From NCBI GenBank assembly GCA_963556145.1, contig OY744471.1:5263590-5327589 (forward strand): a stretch of DNA of 64,000 nucleotides, read 5' to 3'. Below are positions 1-12,479 of this stretch, in pieces. The notes under the pieces are model-generated. The model ran no database searches, was not told where the DNA came from, and saw nothing but the letters and a program-made list of their open reading frames with translations. Source of the DNA: Hygrocybe punicea. Its lineage: Eukaryota; Basidiomycota; Agaricomycetes; Agaricales; Hygrophoraceae. A program made the position numbers and the translations under genes. How positions within the stretch are numbered: the first letter of the stretch is position 1; each line of letters begins with the position of its first letter.

Positions 1-87
1 GGGTCGATGACTGGTGGCGTGACGATGCACGCGTATTGGGACGGAATCCTAGGACATGGAGAAGATCAGAATTGGAATATATACAGC

Positions 88-1784
88 CTATGATGTAATG
101 TTGAAATACATACCCGGAGTCGGAGACTTCTTCGGTGGCTTCACCAGGTTGAGTTTCTCTACGATAATGCCCGCTTGCTCCGAAGCAACATCCAATTTCC
201 TCCTCTTTGCCATCTCGCCATCCTCGTGACCATCGCTGGGAGACATCTTTTCAGGTTCGGGAGATCCGTCATCGTTGTCCATGGTTATATCATTATCAAC
301 ATCCAACAACCCCGCCCACTCTGGTCCTAAAATGTCCAACTTCGCGGATTCCGGTGCCACAACATCCGGCTCGGGGGCGATGGGTGGCTTAATCTCCATT
401 GTCAATTTCTCCAATGCCGATTGCCGGGTTGTGCGCGACGACCCAATTTCAACAGCGACTGCGAGATGTCAGTGCATTAATCATAACAAGGTGAGCAACG
501 TACGCATTTGGGCCTTAGACCGCTTCTTCTTTACCGGGGCTACGTCCTCCTCCATCTTTATGTCGTCTATACATGAATAAATGTGTTGGATCATCGTTTT
601 GATATTCGGAATTCAATAACTCACCCTCATCGTCGTCCTCGGCTTTGGACTTGATTGTGCGCTCTGTCATGATGAAGGGTTTGCATGTATGACAATCACA
701 GACAATGAAAGTACTTACTGGACTTGGGCTTGGGCTTGGGCTTCTTTTTGTCCTTCTCGGACGAATTGTCTGCGCCACCTGAATATTCAATAGATCTATA
801 CACCACTATGGTTGAAAATTTGTACAAACCAGCAGAAGATGCCTTCTGTTTTTTGACCGATTTTGACTTGGCTTTGCCCTTGCCCTTGCCCTGGGCAACT
901 GGCTCCTCTGCAAATGTACTATATCATTAGCACAATCACACATGTAATTCTAGATCACACCTTCATCATCATCTGCCACATCAGAATCGACGAGGACACT
1001 ATGTCCTTTACACCAAGCAATAACATGACCGATGATCTCGAGCTTTGTGGCATCCGGAAGCCCACCGAATGACCAATTTGCCAAGGTTCCGCTGTGCCAT
1101 GCTGGCACGGATTCGTCGTATTTTGCCCAATCTATGATGCCAGACGTGAGAATTCATTTGGCCATAAATACATATATACTTACCTAGATCCTCGGGCTTG
1201 ATCTCGGTGTTCACAGCGCCATGTTGAATCAAAGCCGATGGAGAATGTTTCCCAACATAAAATTCTTTCAGGAGCCAATCATCGAAGATCTTGCTTCGCC
1301 AGTCACGGGTAACCTCGTTTGCCCGTTTCGCCACCAAGACTTCTGCCCAAATTTCGTCCATGACGGTGTCGGTATACTTGAGGTAATCCCGAAGTGAATC
1401 GGTCCCTTCCTTATCATTTTTGACGTAGTCCGGCGAGTAGTTGGGTGCCTTGTTGTATGCGATGGCTGCTGTCGCGTAGATGTACATATCCATTTGATAA
1501 ATCAAGCGACGGAGCGGTTCCTCGTATCGTTCGGGGATTTCGCGCCATAACTCACCTCGGGCGGTGGCATCGTGGGGGTGTGTCTTCAGTACATAGAGAT
1601 TACGAGAAAATACGGGAATGGTGCCGGATTCCTTGTTGGGTGCCGGAATCTTGGGCGGGACCATGTACTGGATTTGGAAGATGCGATGTAGCTCCTGCAG
1701 CTTTTTGGGCGGCGCATCAGGCCAGTACTTGAAGGCGGCGGGATTGACAGCGGGAGTCGAGGTTTTGACGACTGGCAAGGACAT
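88..1784 (-). CDS. Hypothetical acidic nuclear-looking protein, multi-exon
   Basis: I do not recognise the family. The first exon (1784 to 1184) starts at the second in-frame Met, MSLPVVKT, and encodes a compact region rich in aromatic residues (DMYIYATAAIAYNKAPNY; WRSKIFDDWLLKEFYVG). A clean GT-AG intron (1132-1183) joins EDL to DWAKYDESVPAWHSG. The later exons (about 950 to 88) are low-complexity, with Lys-rich blocks (GKGKGKAKSKSVKKQK; KKKPKPKPK) and a closing acidic stretch followed by MAKRRKLD, which resembles a nuclear localisation signal. Small-intron boundaries after 950 were not all resolved. A globular head with a charged, disordered, NLS-bearing tail suggests a nuclear protein; that is inference. 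No mutations that break the frame were seen in the parts traced. Confidence 0.65.
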
Positions 1785-2209
1785 GGTAGATGAAATAAAA
1801 GTTTTTTGGTCGACGTGTGAGGCGATTTGAGAGCAAAAGAAAAGGGCGGATTTATTACTCAACGCTCCAGACTATGAATACAGATGTCACGACCACGTGA
1901 CCAGATCAATCGCCACATGTTCGACCTCATGTTCGGCTTCTTTGCATGCATAAACAACAGATCTATTTATTTATGTTTTTGATGTGGCTCGAGCTTAGAA
2001 GTTGTCCAAAGCTAGTAATTGCACGCAGAAAACCGACATGTGCAGCGTATGGAATATTTTTCAGTTGGTAAGGCAATAAATCGAGTTAATTCGTTCGATG
2101 AATATTCACGGACTGGTCCGTTGACGGAAAAGCACAACAAGTCTGACTTGTTGGATGGATGTAGAAGGCCTAGATATACTACAACAAACATGTTGTTGGG
2201 TGTGTTCGG

Positions 2210-2790
2210 TCACCGGACATGTTTGGTGGATGTCAATGTACGACTAGATATACTACACCGAACATGTTCGATGTGTTCAGTGTGGTATATCCAGTCACAA
2301 CCATTGGTTGACATCCACCGAACATCTCCACCGAACACACCGAACATGTTCGATGTGTTCGGTGTGATATATCCAGTCACAACCGTTGGTTGACATCCAC
2401 CGAACATCTCCACCGAACACACCGAACATGTTCGATGTGTTCGGTGTGGTATATCCAGTCACAACCGTTGGTTGACATCCACCGAACATCTCCACCGAAC
2501 ACACCGAACATGTTCGATGTGTTCGGTGTGGTATATCCAGTCACAACCATTGGTTGACATCCACCGAACATCTCCACCGAACACACCGAACATGTTCGAT
2601 GTGTTCGGTGTGGTATATCCAGTCACAACCGTTGGTTGACATCCACCGAACATCTCCACCGAACACACCGAACATGTTCGATGTGTTCGGTGTAGTATAT
2701 CTCCTCATAATGGTTGGTTGACATCCACCGAACATCTCCACCGAACACACCGAACACGTCCGATCTGTTCGGTGGATATTGCTCTTTCAA
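2210..2790. repeat. 82-bp tandem satellite with nested palindrome
   Basis: About seven head-to-tail copies of an 82-bp unit. The same reading recurs at 82-bp steps (2295, 2377, 2459, 2541, 2623). Each unit carries a near-perfect 36-bp palindrome whose arms contain CACCGAACACA and whose centre is GAACATGTTCGA. The first and last copies are more diverged. A related short tract with the same ACCGAACA/TGTTCGGT arms occurs alone at about 9630-9690. Confidence 0.95.
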
Positions 2791-3027
2791 GACATTTAAA
2801 TGATTACATTGCTGATCAACGTGTTTGGCACGTGTTCGTTGTTTTATCATTGCCACTCTTGTCAGGTGACATAATTCCGACGTCTTATAATTAGAAGGTT
2901 TGTGGAATCGTCACCACCCGCTATCAACCACCCTGAAAGTAATCAATCATTAAGGTATTGATGTATTAATGATATCTGTGTCTGTTCCTCATACCATCCA
3001 TCCGAAATCCTGCCTAGGTCCACAAAC

Positions 3028-4850
3028 ATGCCATATAAGAAGGAACTTGGTTATGAACTTTGCATGCACATCTGCCCTGGTCGAAAATGCGACTCTCCAA
3101 AAACGAAATGTCTTTTGTGGAAGAAGGAAGGCAACTCCTGCCAAAGACATGTCGGATCCGCACACCAACATCCCAAATGCGTTTCGTCTGGAATTTGTCC
3201 GCAGTCGGTATGTCTTGGTCGCAACATACGTGAAAATTCGCAGGGTGTCCGCAATGCGACGGCCGCGGAACTCGATCTCCTTCCACGCAAAAGGCTATCA
3301 TCCGACTCTGAGATGGAAACATCATCTGACTGTGAAACGGAACCGCCAACCACCGTAAGCAACAATGAACGCCGTATAACCACATTAAGCAACAATGACG
3401 GCCGTGTTTTCAAAATCCTTTTTATCCTTGACCCAACAACTCGTATCGCGAGCAAAGCCGCAGCCATTAACGATCTTGCATTCGTCACCACGACCATATC
3501 CGACATCGAACTCGATACCATTGCCCATCTTGATGGTTACGTCCATATCATCAAGTCATACAAGAGTCGCTATTCAGCATGTATTCAAGAATGGGTAATG
3601 TCTATTGTTTAATTTGTGGATTGTTGATACTGAAACGTATTTCACAACAAACAGGTTTATATCGGAATGCGACTACATCATGAGGATGGAGCCCGGCGCT
3701 TCAATGTCAAATACATATTTTGGCCTGAGTTCCTTCATGCAATACTTCGCCATCAAGACAAAGGCGATACGTGGCAAAAGTTCGCATCGGCAGATTGTGT
3801 ATTTGGTGGTGTGGATATGGGAATGTCATACATGTAAGATTGACATCGCTTTAATTAATTCTGCTCCGTTTTCGCTGCATTATACTGATGTCTTGACAGC
3901 GGTAACCAATACGGATTGACACTGGAAAATGTGTCGATTTTCATGACTGGCATGGACGAACTCTGTCGAACGGCACACATCTGGCCGCCTCCGAAGCAGA
4001 TGAACACAGTCCATTCAAAATGGATACAAAATCAAAACTTGCTTCATGTCGCTTTGAATGTAACGCATACGATACGCCCTCAAGCAAAATTATTAAATGA
4101 TGGCGACCAATTCCCACCAAATATTGTCTTGAAACGGACACACAGCGACACCGGTCATCACGTCCTATTACCTGGCGACGCCAAGCGAAATTGGGAATAC
4201 ATGCGCAATAACTGTGAGGTTCCAGGTTCACGTTGGTTTGGGCAAACGTACATCGAACCACTGAGTAAGATGGGCGAATGGCGTGTGTTTCTAGTTGGTG
4301 GAAAGGTCGTGTATACAGTGCACACCCTGTACAACAAGGAAAGCAAGTCCTGGAAGTGGGATATCGTCTCAAGTTTCTATACCTTGGATGAGTTAAGGTG
4401 AGTGCCCTTCATTTTCACTTGTCATTTCATATGTATGATTGTCTTAACTTTGTCAGAATATTTCAAACGCAGGGGACTCTATTGAAGACGGTGGCGTGCA
4501 ATCCGGACAGGGGCGCCATTTCTATTCGAGAGCAAGGCAGAAACGAGTTCTTCGACTTTGTCCAAAAGACCTATGAAGGGCTTTATGCGATAGAGTCCAA
4601 TATGGTTGGTGGAAAACCATCGATGAGTGTTTTTTGCCGTATGGACATATCGCTCATTGTGGATTCCAAAACGGATACTGTGTCCTATTTCGTGAACGAG
4701 GTGGAACGTTATCACACATGCAGCCTCTGGTCGAACATGAAGTCAGGTCCGAAATCCGTTCGAGCACCCATTGGCTCATTAGCAGACACTTTTGCAGGGG
4801 TTTTCTATAAATGGTTGATTGACATCAAAGGTCCATACTCATATTTGTAA
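3028..4850 (+). CDS. ATP-grasp-like protein with Cys-rich N-terminus
   Basis: Four exons: 3028 to about 3594, 3655 to about 3832, about 3900 to 4398, and 4474 to 4850, with GT-AG introns. The N-terminus has a Cys cluster (CMHICPGRKCDSPKTKC, then CQRHV and HPKC) that may bind zinc. The C-terminal half has an ATP-grasp pattern: a nucleotide-binding Lys strand (NIVLKRTHSDTGHHVLLP), RWFGQTYIEPLSKMGEWRVF followed by VGGK, and a metal-binding end RMDISLIVD...SYFVNEVE, where Asp and the Asn-Glu pair would be ligands. ATP-grasp enzymes ligate a carboxylate to an amine or thiol using ATP; the substrate here is unknown. A broken paralogue at 50810-51861 aligns across the same motifs, which supports the domain call. 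This copy shows no stops. The family name is my reading of motifs, not a search result. Confidence 0.65.
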
Positions 4851-4937
4851 TATTATCTGTACAGTCAATGGATCGGTTCGCGTTTATTTCACAAAACAGA
4901 CATAAGATACAAATATAAATGATGCTAAGTGGAGCAA

Positions 4938-6985
4938 TCATTTCGGCACTCCCAAGACCATGACCCATTGCACATTGAGTGAAATGCTCTTCATCATGTC
5001 ATCTACACGCTTGAATGTATTGATGGTGTGTCCAACAACGACACAGGATCCTGCAGGGATATTGTGCGGGAAGATGGGTAGTTGCTGGAGCGATATGAGA
5101 GTGGACGTGAAGTCCGCTTTGACTTTGCGTGCATCATAGATGGGCACTGACAACACATACTTAAGATATCAATTTATATTAGACGACCGGATGCTTACCA
5201 ATATCGTAAAATGATAGAGCGGCCTTATGATAAGATGGAGTGGGTCGACGAGTGAATGGACTAAGTTGTACATTTTTGGATGTCGATGCCTCTATGAAAA
5301 TCAATTAGGAATTACAACTAAAAATGATTAATGCACAAACTGGGAGATGTATCCATTCCACTTGCTGTGGTCGTTGAGAAGGACACATAGTCCTTATACA
5401 GTTGGGCCCGAAATTCGGACTCGCGAATCACCATTCCAATAGCACCAACATATCGCTCCCATTCCCCTTGAAGTAGTGCACCCTGTATAACCTTGACCGG
5501 CTTTGTATTGCCACCAATCTTGGGCTCATCGAGAAAGCAGGACTCCACTATGATGACCGATGTAAAGATCGTCGGCATTCCACCTCCGACTGCATGAAAG
5601 AAGTTGCGACCAAATGCACCAGTGGAGATATGGGCAGGGTTATCACGAGAGAGATTAGAGTACCTCCCAGATCTATCAAATGTAATGGCGGAAACCAATA
5701 ACCTATATTATATCCAATGAATCGACCAAATTGACCTCAAATTGCTGTTCAAATAACGTACTTTCTGTTGATCTTGTAGATGTCAGTGATGATATCACTG
5801 AACTGTGGGTTGCCATTCCCAATTGCACTGGACCAGGATACCATTGCTGCTGCCCTGAATGGTTATGAGTAAATGACAAGGGTATAAATGCAATTGCATA
5901 CTTGATATTGACACAGTCTTGGTAGGTGTCAACAAGTTGAGGATCCCTCATGCCAATATCGGACTCATCAACGTTCGGAGATGGTAAGCTAGATTCACGA
6001 CATCTACATCAAACACCATGGTGTAATAAGATCCAACACACCTGGTGATCTGCGTCAGTGCATAGGTCAGATCTCCTTCATCGCCACTGGAGCCTTTATC
6101 ATCGTCGGTATCATCGAGCATGATGGCCTTCGTGGACTTCGACTTCTTGGATGGAGTATTAGAAACGCTGTTACAATTAATGAATGAGAATATTCATATC
6201 GGCACGTAAAATACACACGAAATTGGCTTATCGGGGTTCTTCATCAAGGCTACATTGCGACGATGCCTAAACAGTCAAACGATTTGTTTGAACAAATGGA
6301 TATGTCTATGATAACCGAACAACTCACTTAGAACCGTAATCCTCTTCCTCTTCCTCTTCCTCCTCTTCCTCACCGTCTCGTGATTGATTAGATGCAGCTT
6401 TCAATTTCTTGGTGGGGGAAGGCGTTTTACTATAGATAACCTGTCAATGATGAGACAATACCTATGAAAAATATTTACACATTGTCGTCATTGTCGGTGA
6501 CATTGGGAGATGACATTTGACGTTTCTTTCCACTGTAACAGATTGATATCATGGTGGATATATTTGATATTGAAACACTAACACGTCTTTAACGTTGCGA
6601 AACTTGACGGAATGCCTAGGAGGATATTGATATTTGTTAACTCATATTGGATAACAATGATATGTGATTATAGATACCTTGTGAGCGTTGACGGTGCCAT
6701 TACACTGCCAGTGCTTTGAATACTGACGGCATCATCATTAGCATTGGACAAAGCCACACTGTCCATTGGTCAAAAATAGATAACGATTAAAACGATGACA
6801 CATACATATCATCATCAGCCCAAGTCTTGATGACCTTCTTCCGCTTCTCGATTGTTGCAGAAGGCCGTCTTTAGTGCATGCAATAGAAACTTCAGTTATA
6901 CCGAGTAAAATAGGGATGCATACATGGTGGCCTTGGATTTTGCTTTCGAGTTTGATTTCGTGGCGGTGGACTTCTTGGGAGGCAT
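4938..6985 (-). CDS. Hypothetical charged nuclear protein, many small exons
   Basis: The start at 6985 reads MPPKKSTATKSNSKAKSK, a basic N-terminus. A series of short exons follows, with a run of Glu (EEEEEEEEEEDYGSK, about 6340-6375), an Asp-rich patch (DDTDDDKGSSGDEGD, about 6080-6130), and then a folded C-terminal part (SPNVDESDIGMRDPQLVDTYQD; GRNFFHAVGGGMPTIFTSV; GEWERYVGAIGMVIRESEF) ending at 4938. Introns of about 50 nt separate nearly every 100-150 nt. I associate the combination of a disordered charged N-terminus with this C-terminal domain with lineage-expanded Agaricomycete proteins of unknown function, but cannot name it. It is convergent with the ATP-grasp-like gene, about 90 bp away. 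No breaks were seen, though not every junction was checked. Confidence 0.6.
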
Positions 6986-7647
6986 TGGAGAGCGGTAAAA
7001 GTTGATGGAATAGTGGATATCATCTCCACTCACGCTTTAAATCACTCAAAAACAATAAGCTATGAATTTAAGATGAATCGGTGAATCCAAAACTTCAACA
7101 ATAACATCAGAGGATCCACCATTGACACATGCTCATATACCAAACGAGGCTTCTTGGGCCATGTACTCCATGCAAAGCGCAAAGGTATGCATGAAAAATG
7201 GATGACTGTCCACATGATATTCGCCACAAGTTTATACTGGTAGATTTCATGAATTGTTGACAAATTCAATTAAAGTTAGGAATGGAGACTAAACAAAAAG
7301 GGGTATTCATAAAACAAAAATGCATAATGCCAAATTAAGAAACATGGGGTATACTAACGGATATTGATGCATAATGGATAGGGGCTAATTTTAATGCTGT
7401 GCACACATATACTGTGATGCAGAATTAATGCGGAAAAGCTGGAGTACATGCTTGACTATACCATATCCAAACCAGACAGCTGACAACCAACATTATGTGG
7501 TGCATTTGAAAGACATGGAAAGGATCCGTATTATGCAAAATGACGCAAACTTCAATATTGAAGAATGCAATACAAAAACAAAAGCAAAACGGATCCTGAA
7601 AGCTATCATCACATGGACATCAAAAGCCAATATGGATATGATTGGTG

Positions 7648-8903
7648 ATGGCGGAAGATATAATCCATGAAGTGGACGAAATTGTGCCACGCAATATACA
7701 TCTCACCACTGCTTTGTACGTGATGGACAACTATTACAACTTCAAGGGTGCATGTTAGCAATATCCACCATATATATACTGGCTAGTATTTGACACCAAA
7801 TTGACAGCTGAACATCTGCAGGAAATCATATCTGCACGCTTAGACGATGATGAAAGTCAGCTTGCGAAGGCCACAAACGTAAGTCATTGGATTTGAAAAG
7901 GTATATCATATTGACCGCATTGCCAGATTGCAAATGTCAATATTGTGCATGTTGACTCTCCAAATTGCTGGAAGTTTACACTTCCAACCAATGATGAATC
8001 CAAACATCAAGAATTGGTATTAAGTTTGCAAGCGATTTTGGTGGCGAAAGATCTTCCACCCATAACAACCAGGTATGTGCTAAATTCGTATCAATTCCTT
8101 GAATACCATTCTGATGAATCACTGCAATAGTCAACCAGAACGCCGAACGCCCTTCATACGTCAAAGCATAGTCGTAACTGGCCTTGATACAACGGGCTTT
8201 CAATCCTATATCGATAACCTTCGGATTCTGCACCAGAAACTGGCTCGTCAATTTCCTGACAAAGCAATGCAAGCTTTTACGCCTTCTACATACATGGATT
8301 ACATGGCACTCGCAATAGGAACCCGATATTTCACTGATCGCCGACATGACAACACTTCCTCTCACATTCCATTCGAGTATGTCATCGATCCAAAAGGCAT
8401 ATTAACCTCACTTGCGAATTCCCGCTACTTTCATGGCCAGGACAATTGCGTACTTTATTACAAGTTGAAGTCTGATAGAAATCGACATTGGTGAGTGACG
8501 ATGAATTGGGATCACATCCCTACTGATGGAAATATTTATTAGCTTCATTCCAACAAACCCAACTTGCTTTAGAATCGGTGATATAGTGGAGGTTCAGTTT
8601 ACAATATCGGCAGTTCCGGTAAAGAAGGATAAATTCAAGATGATTCTGAATCTACGGTCATTGGCACTAGTAGACAGTGACTTCACAGAGGTAACACTTT
8701 AATACATCAAGAATTAAACGAATACTGATGTATATTCTCAGGAAGCAACTATGATTCGCAACAAGACAGCTTTGCCTACACCAACTACACAGCCCAGAAT
8801 AGCCATCAAACGGCATGTTGGGTATGTGGAAGAGGGTAATGATGCAGAGGGTGTTGTGGAAACAAGGCAACGCTTCTATAATATGAATATAGACCGATGC
8901 TAA
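7648..8903 (+). CDS. Hypothetical protein, at least six exons
   Basis: The chosen start (7648, MAEDIIHEVDEIVPRN) follows short-ORF sequence and reads into YVMDNYYNFK before the first intron. Later exons give FDTKLTAEHLQEIISARLDD, IANVNIVHVDSPNCWKF, the long central exon RTPFIRQSIVVTGLDTTGFQ (about 8135-8490), and FRIGDIVEVQFTISAVPVKK; the end is FYNMNIDRC at 8903. Donors such as GTAAGT (about 7880) and GTGAGTG (about 8490) are clear. GDIVEVQFTISAVPVKKDKF resembles a small beta-barrel strand pattern, but I cannot assign a fold with confidence. No premature stops were seen. Its neighbour at 8990 is a repeat element. Confidence 0.55.
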
Positions 8904-8989
8904 TGTATAATATTGTATGTGTACTCAACCCGTTGATATGTTACAGCTGTTTTGCTATCTGATGGCAGCAACTGCACCTTTTTGAATCG

Positions 8990-9461
8990 ATTGAGAAATT
9001 TGGACTTGGTAGAATTTTGGGTGCTGTGTTTTGTATCTCATGAAATACTATTTGGATTAAGATGGTTATACAGGGAAGTTGTACTATGTCTTGAGGACTA
9101 TCTACGCCTGTAATTACATTTGAACAATATTTAGGATATAGTGAGTTGTTGATGAAATAAAAGGTAGACCAGTACTTTTTGACGCCCAAAATGATACTGT
9201 CAAATTATGACATCGAAAGAGCTCATATGAAGAAGACTGGAGGGAGAAGGTTGTTCATCTTTTCAAGGCCTAGAAGTACATATACCATATTCTTCTCTAT
9301 TTTTGTCCTTTGAGCCGTCATTGCATCTGTACTATGTTTGTCTGTCACTAGGCTCGAAATACAACCAGAATCATAAACTGTATAACCATCTTGATCCAAG
9401 CAGTATTTCATGAGATACAAAACACAGCACCCAAAATTCTACCAAGTCCAAATTTCTCAAT
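8990..9461. mobile_element. 472-bp element with 84-bp inverted ends
   Basis: The 84 bases from 8990 to 9073 recur in inverted orientation at 9378-9461 with only a few differences; both arms include AATTTTGGGTGCTGTGTTTT. The roughly 300-bp interior has no convincing gene. This is typical of a non-autonomous TIR or foldback element. No clear target duplication was seen. Confidence 0.8.
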
Positions 9462-11039
9462 GTGCCTTTTTGCTGAAAAGATGAGAATGAGCTATTGAAA
9501 ATCCATTATCTACCTATAATCCAGATTTAATGTTTGCATATTCTCTTTGTATCACCACTGGATAGCTAACTATATCCAATGTTCAATGTGTACTGATCAC
9601 ATATGACAATAGTAACCTGAACATATTGACCGAACACATTGACCGAACACACCGAACATGTCCAATATGTTCGGTTTGTGGTCCATGAAACTGAATTACA
9701 ATTCATTGTACAAATTCAATCAAACTACCTTTACTTCGCATATGTGATGCATAACCTTTTGTTCAAAGACGTGTCATATTAACTGGACGAAATCTGCAGG
9801 TACAACAAGCATATTTACTCCTTTATATCTAAATTGATGACGAAATTCACTGCTGTACTGAGAAGCCTATGTTGCTATGTTCCTGCATTGATACCATTGG
9901 ATTGTATCTTGGCCCAACCTTCACTTCTTCCCATCCTGCCATAAATATGATGCTTTGCTATTTAATAATTGCTTTCCAATCATATTATTTTGTTCTGGCA
10001 TGATTGGAGCTTCTCTTGAACTAATTATGTTCCTTGTCCTTGTGTCTGGATCTCGAATCATTATGCAGTTGACTGCATTTATTGTACTATTTTCGTGTCC
10101 TTTGATGAAACATCAACAAATTATACACCTCACCCTTATGAGCCCATTCAATGAATACATTGAAACAGCATCTGGGGTACCAATGTGTGAACTCCATAGT
10201 TTCTCAATGTTGATAGCTCTGCTTGCACTTTCTCTGCTTCAATATGGGATGTCAAATATGGCACATAATGCACATCCAACAACTGTCCAGACTTTTATTT
10301 CTGCTATTATTTGTGCAATTGCAATGCCCCGGATTCAGGTAGGGACATCTGCAAAACACTTTGTGCCGAAAAATGATGAACCCGCTGGTTAAACCAGTGT
10401 TAAACCAGTTCCTTGTGATTCCAATGTACATAGCTGTTATATGTATCTGTAAACAAAGATATCATATCTGGTTCATTCAGTCTATATTGCACTGGCAATT
10501 CCTCAGAATACAGCAGGGATACTAGTTGGACAATACAGAACTCTCAGTACTGTTCAGACAGGTTTTCAACTCATCCATATGTCATAATGCACATTACACC
10601 AACAAAGAATACGATTATTGTCATGAAGTCGACTTAGCAGTGGACTACACTTTCCCAACTTGGCACCTTTGATCTGGTGACCTTATTGTTCTTGCTCATT
10701 TGAGACAACAAATTCTCACAGTTACAAAGTCAGCAGTCACACGGTTTCAAATTTATTCACAGGGCTTCAAAATTGTTCCCACAGTTTGCAACAATTGTTC
10801 CCACGGCTTGGCAAATTAGAGTCTGACCCTGAGTTGAAAAATCCACCGTATAGAACGATTCCCTTATAGGGACTCGTAACCACCAAAGTCGCGACGGTGA
10901 CGACAACGATAGAAAGGAAAGCCGGGAGGGTGGTGCGCCCACCTACCGGCCCAGGTACGTCCCCCCAATCCAGTCCCAACGACATCGGCTAACGAGGGGA
11001 ATGGACGAGGCGAGGACGAAGATGGACACAGCAACAACG
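9462..11039. other. Gene-poor AT-rich stretch
   Basis: No gene is supported here. It includes a short tract of ACCGAACA-type palindromes at about 9630-9690 that match the 82-bp satellite arms. A 145-codon open frame at 9955-10392 is hydrophobic and unconvincing. From about 10860 the base composition shifts sharply to GC-rich. Confidence 0.6.
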
Positions 11040-11470
11040 GTCCCACCTCGCAAACACACTCCGGCTGTGTCAATTGACGTGCGGACGCCCATGGAAAGTC
11101 CCCAGCCCCATCCAACCGCGCGAAAACAGATGGAGCGCGTCAATTGACGCGTCCCCATTGTTCGCGAGGTAGTTAGCATGCGCGGACGCCCATGGAAAGT
11201 CCCCGGCCCCATCCAACCTCGCGAAAATGGTCCCACCTCGCGAAAATGCCCTGGCCGCGTCAATAGACGTGCGGATGCCCATGGAAAGTGCCCGGCCCCA
11301 TCCAACCTCACGAAAACAGACGGAGCACGTCAATTGACGTGCTCCCGTTGTTCACGAGGTAGTTAACACGCGGGGACACCCATGGAAAGTCCCTGGCCCC
11401 AACCCAACCTCGCGAAAACAGACGGAGCGCGTCAATTGACGCGTCCCCGTTGTTCGCGAGGTAGTTAGGA
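11040..11470. repeat. GC-rich tandem repeat, about 90-101 bp period
   Basis: The word CATGGAAAGT recurs at about 11090, 11191, 11280 and 11381, and units share CGCGTCAATTGACGCG palindromes and the phrase TTCGCGAGGTAGTTAG. About four copies are present, sharply more GC-rich than the surroundings. Confidence 0.85.
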
Positions 11471-11474
11471 TGGA

Positions 11475-11600
11475 ACACGGCGGGTACCCGCAGATAACGG
11501 GTACGGGTTGTACCCGTCATCGGAGCGGGTACGGTTTCCGTGGGTACGGGTGCGGTGTCGGGAATTCTGACCCGCGGTATACCCGTGCCGTGCCTTAGTT
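11475..11600. repeat. GGGTACGGGT-type palindromic low-complexity block
   Basis: A run of GGGTAC/GTACCC words in both orientations (CGGGTACCCG, GTATACCCGTGCCGTGCC). Blocks like this can occur at ends of DNA transposons, but no partner end was found here. Confidence 0.6.
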
Positions 11601-11601
11601 A

Positions 11602-11934
11602 TTGACAGACATCAAACCACCTGTGCTGCAGTTTCTCATTTTTGGGGGCAGGCATGCTGGACAAACCGTCTTCAATCCAAAGATCACCATAGAGCCTTCA
11701 GATGATGCATTGGGCATCCCTTGGTCAAGCCACCAGTTTCCTGTTCATCTTGCCTTTGCTATGAAATGGCAAATCTGTCATCAATGTTGGTTTGGACCTT
11801 GTGACCCAATCTTTTCTCATGGCCAGCTTTATGTTGCTCTCTCCCACTGCACTTCAGGAAATACAATCAAAGTTCTATTTCTCATCATTCCAATGACACC
11901 TCTACATCAAACATTGTATATTGAGAACTGTTAG
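11602..11934 (+). pseudogene. Helitron/PIF1-type helicase C-terminal scrap
   Basis: The frame contains LAFAMKWQICHQCWFGPCDP and then IFSHGQLYVALSHCTSGNTI. This corresponds to the C-terminal motifs of PIF1-family helicases encoded by Helitron transposons, where the usual reading is close to FSHGQLYVALSR.TS. The conserved Arg of that last motif is His here, and the polar stretch after AFAM has lost the usual residues. Only about 100 residues remain, so this is a remnant. It lies next to, but opposed to, the Walker A scrap at 11944-12360. Confidence 0.75.
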
Positions 11935-11943
11935 CTGTCTGCC

Positions 11944-12360
11944 TCAGAATATCTGCTTCTCTGTTCTGCAAGTGGAGTTCTCAAAGATGGGAATGGGAAT
12001 TTTTAATTGAGAGTGAGCAGTGCTTCCACCATCCAAGATGAGAGTAGAGGTGGCAGAGAAGTCAACAGTGAGAGCAACCTTGTGATTTGCACAAATGGTT
12101 GCAGCAATGGTATTGCAAACAAAGGTCTTTCCTCCACCACCCTCACTGTGATAGAATGGCTTTTCCTCCTTGTTGTTGACAGAATGCATAACAGTGTCAT
12201 AAGCAGCATGTTGCTTGAGATTGAAGTGCCCATTGTTGAAGTAAACACGAAGCAAGAGATTGTATGAGTTGTAATCCAATTGCTGCTGCAGAAGTTGATT
12301 TGGATTCTGCTGGACCTGCCATTCACGCTTATCTTGCCCAGTAACAGTGGGGGAGCCCAT
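11944..12360 (-). pseudogene. Helitron/PIF1-type helicase Walker A scrap
   Basis: It reads YNLLLRVYFNNGHFNLKQHA, then EGGGGKTFVCNTIAATI (a Walker A region, normally GPGGTGKT in this family) and LILDGGSTAHSQLKIPIP, the strand and His block that follow Walker A in Helitron helicases. The P-loop is altered to GGGGKT. It ends abruptly at both sides. Because it lies convergent with the C-terminal scrap at 11602-11934, the two parts cannot be one colinear gene, so an inversion or separate insertions must be assumed. Confidence 0.8.
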
Positions 12361-12479
12361 GGGCTAAAGGTCCAATCCCAGTGGATAGACTGAGATGGGC
12401 CAAGATAATATCCAGACCTATTGGAATGGATGGGCTGAGATGAGCTGAGATATTTCTTTCCCTTCACATTGCATGGGCC

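Noticed and set aside
2210..2856. Repeated 69-77-codon frames on the minus strand
   Set aside because: They are shadows of the 82-bp satellite; the same peptide restarts every unit.
9955..10392. 145-codon hydrophobic frame as a membrane protein
   Set aside because: Composition is like the surrounding AT-rich non-coding DNA, there is no recognisable family, and the predicted segments are irregular.
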